From the NCBI RefSeq assembly GCF_000236685.1, contig NC_016633.1, forward strand, positions 1-64,000: a stretch of 64,000 nt of DNA, given 5' to 3'. Each line of letters starts with the position of its first letter. The stretch's first letter is position 1. This DNA comes from Sphaerochaeta pleomorpha str. Grapes. GTDB taxonomy: Bacteria > Spirochaetota > Spirochaetia > Sphaerochaetales > Sphaerochaetaceae. A program made the position numbers and the translations under genes. This document shows positions 18,241-27,351 of the stretch, piece after piece. The notes under the pieces were generated by a model, which ran no database searches, was not told the DNA's origin, and worked only from the letters and a program-made list of their open reading frames with translations.

Positions 18241-19259
18241 AGGGAAAGACCAAGACGTTTGTCTCATATCTTGTTATCATAACGATTGTCCTGGTAGTTT
18301 CAGCTCTCCTTATCCTCTCGGTGGGTAGCAGTGTACAGAAATCGTTGCATAGTTTTCTCAAAGGAATTGCAGGTTCTGCATATGGTTTGAGTGAAGTATT
18401 GGTCCGAGCCACGCCGCTTATCCTTGCAGGCCTTGGCGTGGGCATCGCCTTCAGGACTGGGTTCATCAATATCGGTGCTGAGGGGCAATTGTATATGGGT
18501 GCCATTGCAGTTACTGCCTTGGGAATGTTTGCACCAAACCTACCAGCTTACCTGATGATTCCCCTTGCTTTGCTTCTTGGGTTTTTAGCCGGTGCTCTTT
18601 GGTCTTTTGTCCCCGGTTTGCTTAAGGCCAAATTTGGGATTTCAGAAGTAATCAATACGATTATGTTTAATTACATTGCCATAAACCTGGTAGGGATCTT
18701 GGTCAGGACGGTGCTCAAGGATGCTTCCTATCCTTACCCGATGTCTCCTGTTCTGCCAAAGGCCACTGTCCTGGCCCAATTGTTTCCCCCTAACAGGGTG
18801 CATGCAGGTTTTTTGATTGCTCTGGCTTTTGCAGTACTTCTCTACATTTTGTTATTCAAGACTTGGATGGGTTTTAGCATGCGGGCCGTTGGACTCAATG
18901 GCCGTGCTTGCCGGTGTGCAGGTATTTCGGTTTTCAAGAATGTTGCCCTTTCGTCGCTGTTAAGCGGTGGTCTTGCCGGCATTGCAGGTGTTTGTGAGGT
19001 GAGTGGCCTTCATCACCGCCTTATAGAGGGCATCAGTCCAAGCTATGGGTATCTGGCAATCATTGTAGCTCTGCTTGGGCAGAATCATCCGCTTTGGATT
19101 GTGGTATCAGCTTTGGGAATCTCTGCGTTGCAGGTGGGGTCGATGTCCATGCAGCGAAGTGCAGGGGTCCCCACTTCCATAGCCTCTATAATCATGGGGT
19201 TGGTCGTAGTCTTGATTCTGGCTCGCAAACAATTGTTCGCAACCGCAAGGGAGGCCTAG
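18237..19259 (+). CDS. Nucleoside ABC transporter permease 1
   Basis: Permease of the branched-chain/ribose (BPD_transp_2) superfamily, 340 residues and about 9 hydrophobic segments. Typical elements are GFINIGAEGQLYMGAIAVT and GLNGRACRCAGISV. Its start overlaps the ATPase gene (ATGA) and its stop is 3 bases before the second permease, so it forms a heterodimer with it. Confidence 0.88.
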   Translation: MKGKTKTFVSYLVIITIVLVVSALLILSVGSSVQKSLHSFLKGIAGSAYGLSEVLVRATPLILAGLGVGIAFRTGFINIGAEGQLYMGAIAVTALGMFAPNLPAYLMIPLALLLGFLAGALWSFVPGLLKAKFGISEVINTIMFNYIAINLVGILVRTVLKDASYPYPMSPVLPKATVLAQLFPPNRVHAGFLIALAFAVLLYILLFKTWMGFSMRAVGLNGRACRCAGISVFKNVALSSLLSGGLAGIAGVCEVSGLHHRLIEGISPSYGYLAIIVALLGQNHPLWIVVSALGISALQVGSMSMQRSAGVPTSIASIIMGLVVVLILARKQLFATAREA

Positions 19260-19262
19260 GGT

Positions 19263-20201
19263 ATGGATATTACGCTGCTTGCAACCAGTACTGCTTTTTT
19301 GGCTGCTACGATCAGGATGGCAACCCCGATAGCCCTCGCCGGTCTCGGGGAAACGATAAGCGAGAAGAGTGGAGTTATCAACATCGGAGTCGAGGCGATA
19401 ATGTTGAGCGGCGCTTTCTTCAGCTTCCTGGGCATGTTTTCAACAGGGAGTGTCCTGCTTGGTTTGCTCTTTGGTATGCTCGGGGGAGTAGGGGCCAGTA
19501 TGCTCCATGCTTTTTTGAGCATACGCTGCAAAGCGAATCAGACGATTGCCGGGCTTGCCTTGAATTTCCTCCTTTTGGGCCTGACCAGTTTTCTATTTTT
19601 AATGAAGTTCGGGCAGACTACCACCCTGCCTTCGATTACGGTTATACCGACGGTAAAAATTCCTTTGTTGTCCCGGTTACCCCTACTCGGGGAGTCTTTG
19701 TTCAACCAAGATCCTTTTGTCTATCTCCTGCTTTTCCTGGTGCTTGCCATAGGGATTCTTTTCTACAAGACTGAGTGGGGGGTGATTCTCCATGCGGTGG
19801 GAGAAAACCCAAGGGCTGCAGACACTGCAGGTATCAGTGTGAACAAGGTGAGGTACCTTGCCTGTTTTGCCAATGGGATTCTCGGAGGTCTGGGCGGGAC
19901 CTATCTTTCCATGGTGAAGCTGGGGTTTTTTATGGAAAACCTTACGGCAGGCAAGGGGTATATTGCCTTGGTGACGGTTATTCTTGGCAGAAGGAATCCT
20001 CTCGGGGTGATAGGTGCAGCTTTGGTCATAGGTTCTGCCGAGGCTCTGCAGATCAGGTTGCAGACGATGGGAACGAGTATTCCTTCCCAGGCTTTTTCGA
20101 TGCTTCCGTATGTGGTGACGGTCATTGTCCTTTTGTTTTCCATCGGAAGGAACCAAGACCCTACTGCTTTGGGAATTCCTTATGAGCGCGACAAGCGTTG
20201 A
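19263..20201 (+). CDS. Nucleoside ABC transporter permease 2
   Basis: Second permease, 312 residues, with GLGETISEKSGVINIGVEA and VGENPRAADTAGISV, the pair-mates of the motifs in permease 1. It matches NupQ/YufQ-type subunits. It closes the transporter block; the MerR regulator follows 32 bases later on the same strand. Confidence 0.88.
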   Translation: MDITLLATSTAFLAATIRMATPIALAGLGETISEKSGVINIGVEAIMLSGAFFSFLGMFSTGSVLLGLLFGMLGGVGASMLHAFLSIRCKANQTIAGLALNFLLLGLTSFLFLMKFGQTTTLPSITVIPTVKIPLLSRLPLLGESLFNQDPFVYLLLFLVLAIGILFYKTEWGVILHAVGENPRAADTAGISVNKVRYLACFANGILGGLGGTYLSMVKLGFFMENLTAGKGYIALVTVILGRRNPLGVIGAALVIGSAEALQIRLQTMGTSIPSQAFSMLPYVVTVIVLLFSIGRNQDPTALGIPYERDKR

Positions 20202-20233
20202 CAGTGTAAAGCTTCTGTTGCTAAGGTTTGATC

Positions 20234-20998
20234 ATGAAAGAGATTTTTTCCATTGGTGAATTCAGCGAATTGTTTCATGTTGATGTCCAGACCCTACGGT
20301 ATTATGACTCGATCGGGTTGCTGGTTCCTTCCTCAAGAGATCCGAAAACGGGTTACAGGCACTACCGGTTTGACCAGGTGTACCAATTGTCAACCATCAG
20401 ATATCTGCGGCGTCTCGGCTATTCGTTGAAGCAAATCCACGATTACCTTGACTCGAGGAGTCTGGGGAATACCATGGGATATCTGAGGCAACAGTCGGAG
20501 GCGCTCAAAAACCAATGGAATGAGCTCTACACCATAGATTTGGCTATCAGGCGAAAACTTGAGTTCATTGAGGGGCAGGTTGCCAAACTTGATGTGTCGA
20601 GCATTTCTATAAAGACCTTTGCCGAACGGCAGTATCTCGATATCGGTTCCGAGGAGACGCTGTATGGTTCGGAGTCGTTTTATCTTTATCCGACGTTGGT
20701 GTTCTATGTTGGCATGAATAAACATTTTGGAGCCTATCTATTCAATTACAAGGACGATGATGAACAGGAAGCAGGAAGGTTTTCCACTACACCCGCTTGC
20801 ATAAAAGCGGGAAGGTTTTTATGCGGTTATCATCAAGGAGCATATGAATCTATCCCGACTTCCTTTGAAAGAATCCGTCAGGCTGGGAAGGGCCTTTGCT
20901 TGAGTCCCCATTACATGAATTTCAACATTATCGACCAATTTGTGGAACGCGATAGCAAAAACTTCGTGACAGAGATTCAGATTGCGATCTGGGATTGA
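20234..20998 (+). CDS. MerR-family transcriptional regulator
   Basis: Protein of about 254 residues. The N-terminal winged helix has IGEFSELFHVDVQTLRYYD and GYRHYRFDQVYQL, then a coiled-coil helix, and a C-terminal half resembling the BmrR/GyrI effector domain. ATG 20234 follows AAGG at 7 bases; an in-frame TTG at 20228 is possible. Its position directly after the purine-type transporter genes suggests that it regulates this operon or the downstream aldolase gene, probably sensing a small ligand. Confidence 0.82.
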   Translation: MKEIFSIGEFSELFHVDVQTLRYYDSIGLLVPSSRDPKTGYRHYRFDQVYQLSTIRYLRRLGYSLKQIHDYLDSRSLGNTMGYLRQQSEALKNQWNELYTIDLAIRRKLEFIEGQVAKLDVSSISIKTFAERQYLDIGSEETLYGSESFYLYPTLVFYVGMNKHFGAYLFNYKDDDEQEAGRFSTTPACIKAGRFLCGYHQGAYESIPTSFERIRQAGKGLCLSPHYMNFNIIDQFVERDSKNFVTEIQIAIWD

Positions 20999-21183
20999 TT
21001 GTGCATACGGAACGTCTTACACGACTGATGTCGATAGGTTCAGGGTATTTTGTTGTTCCCTGAATGATGAAATTGGTCTATGCTTTGGCTGTAGGGTAGC
21101 GAAAAGGGAAAAACGGAAAGCGTACACCAACGTACCCTTACAAAGCAAAACAGTATATTTCTGTTTCTAAGGAGATTATCTGC

Positions 21184-21987
21184 ATGGTATTGAAAGAAAA
21201 TCTTATACGTTCGCTTTTGGAAAAAGACAGGCCGTCCGTAGCTACGAGGCTTTGGACTACTTCGACTTTTTTTGTTGAGGCTTTAGCCTCTACCGGTAAT
21301 TTCGATTATGCAGAGTTTGTTGCAGAGTATGCTCCCTATACGTTGTATGATTTACAGAACTTCTGCATTGCTGCGGAATTGCATGGAATGGGTTCCATGA
21401 TTAAGGTCGATTTCCAGAATCGTGGGTTTGTCGCCCAGAAGGCCATTGCCAGTGGATTCCAGGCTATTAACTTCACTGATTGCCAAACAGCTGAGGATGT
21501 CAAAGAATCTATTCGCCTGACGATGCCCGAAACCCCGGAGGATGGCGGTCGCTTTGGCTTTCCCAACAATCGGTTCATTGGGTTCCAACCCAAGATGCCC
21601 CAGATGTTGCATGCCGAACGTGAGAGGAAAGTAGTTCGTTGTTTTATGATTGAAAAAGCTGTAGCCGTAGAAAATATTGAAGCGATTTGTGCTATCCCTG
21701 GGGTAGATATGGTTCAGTTTGGTCCCTCTGACTTTAGCATGAGTTCTGGCTGGAATGTCAACGAGCATGTTGCTGAGGTTAAAGAAGCTGAGCGCCATGT
21801 CATCGAGGTTGCTCTCAAACATGGGGTTCAGCCCCGTTGTGAGATTCAATCAGTCGAGGCGGCAGGGTATTATATTGCACTGGGGGTAAAGCATTTCTGC
21901 CTAGGAGACCAGTTGGTCCAATTGACTTCCTTCTGGGAGAAGGATGGGAAACAACTGAGAGGTATAGCTGACAAGCTAGGTAACTGA
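21184..21987 (+). CDS. HpcH/HpaI aldolase/citrate lyase family protein
   Basis: Cytosolic class II pyruvate-type aldolase, 267 residues, starting after AAGGAG. Motifs include MIEKAVAVENIEAICAIPG and DMVQFGPSDFSMSSG (the metal and phosphate end of the barrel) and GVKHFCLGDQ. The N-terminal part (VATRLWTTS) takes the place of the usual GxWxxxxSP of HpaI. Substrate unknown. It lies 185 bases after the MerR gene and has its own terminator. Confidence 0.75.
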   Translation: MVLKENLIRSLLEKDRPSVATRLWTTSTFFVEALASTGNFDYAEFVAEYAPYTLYDLQNFCIAAELHGMGSMIKVDFQNRGFVAQKAIASGFQAINFTDCQTAEDVKESIRLTMPETPEDGGRFGFPNNRFIGFQPKMPQMLHAERERKVVRCFMIEKAVAVENIEAICAIPGVDMVQFGPSDFSMSSGWNVNEHVAEVKEAERHVIEVALKHGVQPRCEIQSVEAAGYYIALGVKHFCLGDQLVQLTSFWEKDGKQLRGIADKLGN

Positions 21988-22030
21988 GTAGGGTAGCCAG
22001 ATAATAATGGGATGTTTGTATGCTATAAGA

Positions 22031-22066
22031 AGCCCCAAGTGTAATTTGAATGCACTTGGGGCTTTT
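22031..22066. terminator. Strong intrinsic terminator
   Basis: AGCCCCAAGTG (22031-22041) pairs with CACTTGGGGCT (22053-22063), then TTTT. It ends the aldolase transcript and lies 24 bases past the 3' end of the convergent gene, so it may serve both. Confidence 0.85.
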
Positions 22067-22089
22067 CTAACTGAGTGAAGTTTTACTAG

Positions 22090-22602
22090 TTATTTTTTTC
22101 CTCCACCGGTTCCAGTATTACCATTGCTATTTCCAGTATCAGGATTTCCCATCTGATTGTTTGAACTCCCCCCACTGGGGTTCTGCCGTAATTGTAGCTG
22201 GAGTTGTTCTTCCTGGTATGTTCTCAGCTGGGTTCTTTCCTGCACAGAGAGCTGTATAGGATCGTCGATGGAAATCCGCTCTTGGTTTCTCACGATCAAT
22301 CGGGCAAACAGTTTTTCTTGTGTTCTGTTTTGGGTTGTGGAGCCGAGAAAAACACCTTCGATTTGGATTCTTTCCCGATTACGAAGTTGCAGTTGTGTAA
22401 CAGCACCTACTGGAAGCAGGATTTCAATTTTGGTTCCATCATCTTGTACTAGGTAAACAGTAGGCTGCCCGCCGGGATTCTGGATCAACTCTATGGTTCC
22501 TTCCAACGATGTTATTTTCTCGAGGATTTCCACGTTTCCCTGGGCGAAGACTGACATGCTTACAAGCAAGAGAAGGACAACGAGTAACAAGTATTTTTTC
22601 AT
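22090..22602 (-). CDS. Small secreted Gln/Arg-rich protein of unknown function
   Basis: Protein of 170 residues with a clear signal peptide (MKKYLLLVVLLLLVSMSVFAQG). The middle has beta-strand character (GTIELIQNPGGQPTVYLVQD, IEGVFLGS) suggesting a small OB-like fold. Then comes a Gln/Arg/Glu-rich helix and a Gly/Asn/Ser-rich tail. GGGGAG precedes ATG 22602; an earlier in-frame ATG at 22638 lacks a site. No family recognised. Confidence 0.7.
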   Translation of the reverse strand: MKKYLLLVVLLLLVSMSVFAQGNVEILEKITSLEGTIELIQNPGGQPTVYLVQDDGTKIEILLPVGAVTQLQLRNRERIQIEGVFLGSTTQNRTQEKLFARLIVRNQERISIDDPIQLSVQERTQLRTYQEEQLQLQLRQNPSGGSSNNQMGNPDTGNSNGNTGTGGGKK

Positions 22603-22738
22603 GATAATTCTCCCCAATGAAATAGTATGATTTTTCAAACCTCCCTATGAAAGATAACAAGTAGTATTCGATACTGTTACAAATTAATAATTTTGTAATG
22701 TTTGGAAATGACCTAGGGCAGTTGGGTGTGTAGGATAA

Positions 22739-22763
22739 GAAAAAGAAAAAGAAAAAGAAAAAG
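22739..22763 (+). repeat. Hexanucleotide repeat (GAAAAA)4
   Basis: Four perfect units of GAAAAA plus a trailing G, 84 bases before the GNAT gene start. A short simple-sequence tract in a promoter region; such tracts can change length by slippage. Confidence 0.8.
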
Positions 22764-22847
22764 ATGCAGCTTGGAAAGAGGTGACTCCCTATCAGCTTTA
22801 TGTGGTAGAGTGAGAAGCAGCAATGAAGAAATTGGTGGGGGATGACT

Positions 22848-23360
22848 ATGCATCTAAGATTAGCTAACATGGATGACCTGCCTCAGCTTAAAGCAGTCTA
22901 TGGGGAAATAGTAGATACTATGCATAAAAACAATATCAAAATCTGGGATGCCATATATCCCTGTGAGTTTTTTTGCAATGATATTGAAAATACTCGGCTG
23001 TATGTTTTGGAAGAGAATGAAGAAATAGCTTCAGCCTTTGCTTTATGCACTGCAAATGCAGGAGCAGATTATGTAAAATGGGAAGACAAGCAGGCAAAGG
23101 CAGTATATGTTGACCGGTTTGGTGTCAATGTCAAGTTTTCAAGAAAAGGAATTGGCAGCATGATGCTTAAAAGAGCAATTGCCCTTGCAAGGGAGAAGGG
23201 CTTTGCCTATGTAAGGCTTTTTGTCGTTGATATAAACGAACCTGCGATAAACCTTTATATAAAGAACGGTTTTACAAGGGTTGATGGAATCTATGATCAA
23301 ATAATTACTGATGATATTACCTTGCATGAGTTTGGATTTGAAATAAAAACAGGTTTGTAA
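22848..23360 (+). CDS. GNAT-family N-acetyltransferase
   Basis: Acetyltransferase of about 170 residues. The acetyl-CoA site is visible as RFGVNVKFSRKGIGSMML (motif A R-K-G-I-G-S), followed by AREKGFAYVRLFV and NLYIKNGF, all typical. GGTGGGGG suits ATG 22848 better than ATG 22842. Substrate unknown. The last host gene before the tRNA-Arg island. Confidence 0.85.
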   Translation: MHLRLANMDDLPQLKAVYGEIVDTMHKNNIKIWDAIYPCEFFCNDIENTRLYVLEENEEIASAFALCTANAGADYVKWEDKQAKAVYVDRFGVNVKFSRKGIGSMMLKRAIALAREKGFAYVRLFVVDINEPAINLYIKNGFTRVDGIYDQIITDDITLHEFGFEIKTGL

Positions 23361-23541
23361 TACAGCTCAATAATACAACCAACAGTCTTTCTAATGTCTG
23401 TGTATACCCTTGAGTATGGGAGTAAGTCAGCTTCTCTATGTTTTATTCAATGGGTGAAGGGCTATGCTGTTTGTATTTCATGGAAAAGAGCAGGCGTTTA
23501 TACCTATGAAAATATATAGAATTCTATGTTAAGCCTTGTGT

Positions 23542-23684
23542 TGTTCGTTTTGATGTGTGGCAAAAGAGGGAAGCTCAGAGTGGAAAAAAGATACCATCTC
23601 AATGAGTGGTATCTCAATATTCGATTAGAATGTCTTTTACTATGCCAAGTAGGAGGCGACCCTACGACCTACTGCTTAGAAGGC
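23542..23684 (-). repeat. attL: displaced 3' half of tRNA-Arg with its terminator
   Basis: A diverged direct copy of 27176-27321. It holds the 3' part of a tRNA-Arg (3' acceptor strand, T arm, anticodon loop; 23637-23684) and the hairpin AGATACCA/TGGTATCT that ends the gene. The inner 24 bases (23661-23684) are identical to 27298-27321, the likely crossover core. This is the host's original 3' end, pushed away when the island inserted, and it now drifts. Confidence 0.85.
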
Positions 23685-23790
23685 CCAAAATTAGGTTTAT
23701 CAATCATTATCAATAGATGTAATAAAGTATTAATATAAAACAAGATAAAGGTATTAAAGAATAAATGGATTTATCAATAGTTATCAGAGA

Positions 23791-23842
23791 TTCTACATCA
23801 ATATTAGGGGGTATTAGGATTTTTGATGTAGAATTGATGTAG
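23791..23842. repeat. Inverted and direct repeats of TTGATGTAG at island left end
   Basis: TTCTACATCAA (23791-23801) is mirrored by TTGATGTAGAA (23823-23833), directly followed by a further TTGATGTAG (23834-23842). It lies just beyond the 3' end of the ATPase gene. It may be integrase arm sites or a transcript end hairpin; there is no T run. Confidence 0.5.
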
Positions 23843-23844
23843 AT

Positions 23845-26037
23845 TCAAGAATGATTGATATCTTGTAAAATTGTAAGAATCTTCGTTGCCTCTTTACTTA
23901 AATTGCTTTCTGAAATATCAAGTGCAGGCTGGAATAGGTTGAAATTACCTTCAAAGTGGTTGAATTCATTTAATAGTGTCTTTTTCGACGTTAATTGAAC
24001 TCGGAATTTTTGATCTTGAACACCACTTAATGCTTTATAAATATAATCACCTAGTAATTCACATTTTTTTGTTCTTTCTGGGAATTTATCGTGTAATGTT
24101 TTTTCCACATGTAAGCGTAGATAGAGGAAAGTTAAAGATTGTTTTAAAGTCTTCTCAAGTAAAGGGAATTGAGAACCTGTGAAAAATTCAATATTAGAAA
24201 GATCAAGAGCAATAATGTCTTGGGCTGAAATGATACATGCTTCCTCAATTTTCTTTGAAAAAACAAGATTGTATATATTTGTTAAATTAACTTCACGATT
24301 TTCTTTGCCATGCATAAGACATGTTAATTGTTCTTTTATTGGCACATAATCTTCTGGCGGGTTTGGAGGGTCTAATCTCATAATTTTAACCAAAGCACGC
24401 ATGAATGGTATAAGAGAAACCATAAATAATTTATTATCTGTAATATAGTCATCAATTATATTTGTTCTTAGTAATTCCAAGAGCTTATCAAAATAAAGAA
24501 CGATATCTCTTTCTTCAGAAGCAATAGGAATAAATCCACAATTGCTTGGATTGTTTTGTAAGAAATAGGCGTTGAAACAATGAGTTTTCTGAACATCAAG
24601 TAAACGAACTAAATCTAAGTTATGTGTGAAAATAAGAGCTTGTTTATTATCTAAGATTTTTAATAAACAATATGCAATCTTATTTTTATAGATTGAATCG
24701 GAACTAGATATTGGATCATCAATTAAAATTATATGTGCAGTAGAATTTTTAGCCTTTAGCAATTCGAACGTCAAGGATATGAAATTTTGTTCACCAGTGC
24801 TTAAAGGTAAATCTTCTCTAGGATTATCAATTAATTGAACATCACCTAATTTAATTATGATATTGTTTTCTACATCTCTTTCAAGATTTACTTTTCTATC
24901 AAGGGTATCGATAATCATATTCTCTATAATCATCTCATCTTCAGATTCTAAACTTAATTTCTTTTTAACTAATTGGTTATATTCATTATATGTTTCTTCA
25001 ATTTTCAATTCTTTCCAAAGGCTGAGAAGTGAATTTGTAATTTGTATTTCTAAGTTATTTTGATATTCTTTTAAAGAATTTTTAATTGATTGTAGATGTT
25101 CAATGTTCCCAGAGGTTAAGATTTCTGTTAAATCCATAATGAAATTAAAAGGATCTTCCTGTGGGGTTAATTTCCCTATAATATTTTCGAGAATTGATTT
25201 TGTTTCTGAATTTAAAGACAAAATTAGTTGTTCATTTTTAAAAGATTTGCTTTTAATCAATAACTCAGGTTCAATACCCTCAGTATCACAAACAATACAT
25301 TGGCTTGAGTCTATGTATTTGTTTAAAATTGTGATCGCTGTTTTATTGCTTTCAAAGGTTTTAATACTTCTCGAAGAAATAATTTTATTTTCTGGGATAA
25401 CTTTAATTTGTTCGATTAATGAATCTGCTATAGACATATCCTTTAGAAAAAATTTTATGTTATCAGCTGGAAGGTTTTCGTATTCTTGGATAGAGAAACT
25501 TAAAAAATATTCAATCCATTGCGAAATTTTGATAGAATTTACCTTTGTTGAGCGATTTGCTGTCACACTGATTACTTTTTTGAGATTTGAGTTTGATATC
25601 GAATCTATAAAGGGTGTGCTTTTTTTTGAACAAAAATATTCATTTTTTAAGATATCCTTTGTTCTAGCAAAGAAATTTCCAAAAACTGTATCAAGAGAAT
25701 TTTTAAGCTCTCGTTCTTTACGGATATTATCGCCTAAAATAAATTCATCGGTATTACCTTTTATTATATTCCGAGAGATTTGATCATTTATAACATGAAA
25801 TAAAGAAGTACTAGTATTTATATCATATTGAGTACCTTCATAAACACCGCCAAATTCAGTTCTAGCCTTTCCTTTGCAAATATTGGTTATTGTTGTTTTA
25901 CCTTCTCCGTTTGGTGCATAAGCTATGGCAATACCCTGTTGAGAAAAAGATATTACGTTATTTGTTTCAAGATTCTTGAATGCGTCAGATAATCTTGGTC
26001 CATCGACTAGGCGATTGATTATAAGTTCTTTGCCCAT
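23845..26037 (-). CDS. AAA_13 (RloC/PrrC-like) ATPase, candidate anticodon nuclease
   Basis: Intact 730-residue protein with an ABC-type ATPase split by an insert: Walker A APNGEGKTT (41-49), signature LSTGEQ (412-417), Walker B IILIDDP (436-442) and switch histidine THNLD (471-475). The helical insert between them contains CIVC (247-250), like the zinc-hook cysteines of RloC. After the ATPase is a helical C-terminal domain with R641 and E645 (RLHVE) and H694 (NEFNHFEG), the same order as the Arg-Glu-His set proposed for the PrrC/RloC nuclease. AAA_13 proteins are annotated as wobble-nucleotide-excising tRNases; the nuclease call here is inference. The gene is visibly AT-richer than its surroundings and sits inside the tRNA-Arg island. 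Ribosome site AAAGGA lies 12 bases before the ATG. Confidence 0.8.
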   Translation of the reverse strand: MGKELIINRLVDGPRLSDAFKNLETNNVISFSQQGIAIAYAPNGEGKTTITNICKGKARTEFGGVYEGTQYDINTSTSLFHVINDQISRNIIKGNTDEFILGDNIRKERELKNSLDTVFGNFFARTKDILKNEYFCSKKSTPFIDSISNSNLKKVISVTANRSTKVNSIKISQWIEYFLSFSIQEYENLPADNIKFFLKDMSIADSLIEQIKVIPENKIISSRSIKTFESNKTAITILNKYIDSSQCIVCDTEGIEPELLIKSKSFKNEQLILSLNSETKSILENIIGKLTPQEDPFNFIMDLTEILTSGNIEHLQSIKNSLKEYQNNLEIQITNSLLSLWKELKIEETYNEYNQLVKKKLSLESEDEMIIENMIIDTLDRKVNLERDVENNIIIKLGDVQLIDNPREDLPLSTGEQNFISLTFELLKAKNSTAHIILIDDPISSSDSIYKNKIAYCLLKILDNKQALIFTHNLDLVRLLDVQKTHCFNAYFLQNNPSNCGFIPIASEERDIVLYFDKLLELLRTNIIDDYITDNKLFMVSLIPFMRALVKIMRLDPPNPPEDYVPIKEQLTCLMHGKENREVNLTNIYNLVFSKKIEEACIISAQDIIALDLSNIEFFTGSQFPLLEKTLKQSLTFLYLRLHVEKTLHDKFPERTKKCELLGDYIYKALSGVQDQKFRVQLTSKKTLLNEFNHFEGNFNLFQPALDISESNLSKEATKILTILQDINHS

Positions 26038-26301
26038 ACTCTTATGCCATCCTTTCAGAAAATTCGCTTAGCGTATAATAGCATATATTTATTATGTTTT
26101 GGAAATAATATAGCTAATAGCATAGGCAAAATTTTGCGATATGGACACTATGGTTTATCTATTATTCCATATCTCGCCGTTTCTCCTGTTTTCTAGGCTT
26201 TATCCCAATACCTCAGAACTATAAGCCTTCGTATTTTGAGAATGTACTCTTTCCAAAATCACCTAGTGTAGCGGTCTTATATTTCTCTTGTTTTTTCTTA
26301 A

Positions 26302-27173
26302 TCAAAAAAGCTTATCAAAAGCATCTTCATGCTCAAGTATCCTGCTATAACTATCCTTCAGGGAGGGATGGTTGTAGCGTTCTGTCATGCTCTCTGAACT
26401 ATGACCTGTGGTCGCTTGGAGAATATCAATCGGGAGAACATTTCTGAGTAGGGTATTATAGCTATGGCGGAAACTATGAATTACAAGATTCCTACCATCG
26501 GTCTTAATCTCTGCTTTCTGTAGAGCCTTCTGGAATCTGTTCTGCAGCGTTTTCCCCATAATATGCCTGTTGCCATTGTTGCCATAGAAGATTAAATCAT
26601 CTGAATCTGAGAAAGGCGTACTCGCTTTGCAATGTTCCAGATACTCCTCGGCTCTCTGGCACAATACTACCACTCTTGCTTTCCCTGTCTTGGTTGTGCC
26701 TGTGGTATCATCATCCTTTACAGCTTCCTCAATCAATAATCCGTTTCGCTGTTCATTAATGATTACATGCTTCCACTTCAAAGCTCTGCCTTAACCTCTT
26801 CTCATACCAGTTGTTGCCAGGATGAAAAAGTAATATGCATACTCTTCCTCTCTCCAAATCTTCGTCAGTGCTTCGAGGTCGCTCGGAAACAGCTTCTTCA
26901 GTTCCTCCTGGGAAAATACATCTCTGGCTTTTGTTTGTCCCACCCAGACAAAGAACGTCTTGGTGTAGTATTCAACGGTCTGTTCATTGGATGACCGGTG
27001 GGTAAGAAACTTCTCGACAACTGTTATCGCTTCATGCTACAGGGATTTCCCTGTTGACTTCGCTTTTCTCGTCCCATTGTCTTCATGGAAATAACAAAAC
27101 CAAACTACCAAATAATGTCTTTCTTGTTCTTGGCATCTTTGTAGCGCTTGAAAAGAGTGTATGCATGTCTCAT
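26302..27173 (-). pseudogene. Degraded tyrosine recombinase (integrase) of the island
   Basis: Reading the minus strand from ATG 27173 gives MRHAYTLFKRYKDAKNK, an integrase-like N-terminus. A frameshift near 27105 leads into a frame with FHEDNGTRKAKSTGKSL, then a TAG (about 27037-27039), a SAM-like core-binding region, and LATTGMRRG holding the first catalytic Arg, directly followed by a TAA (26791-26793) where Glu is expected. After it the frame is open for 159 codons with HSFRHSYN, TGHSS and the catalytic Tyr in MTERYNHPS. All catalytic residues are still readable, but no full-length protein can be made. It sits next to attR, as integrases usually do. Confidence 0.88.
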
Positions 27174-27175
27174 GG

Positions 27176-27351
<176 letters not shown>

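Noticed and set aside
20982-21170. 62-codon frame between the MerR and aldolase genes
   Set aside because: Overlaps the MerR end, no ribosome site, Cys-rich chance composition.
23526-23738. Open frame of 70 codons across the attL repeat
   Set aside because: It runs through the tRNA remnant and terminator copy; no ribosome site or protein-like composition.
26038-26301. Possible extra coding piece downstream of the integrase
   Set aside because: A 27-codon tail readable after one added T in a T6 run could extend the integrase, but it is too short to judge.
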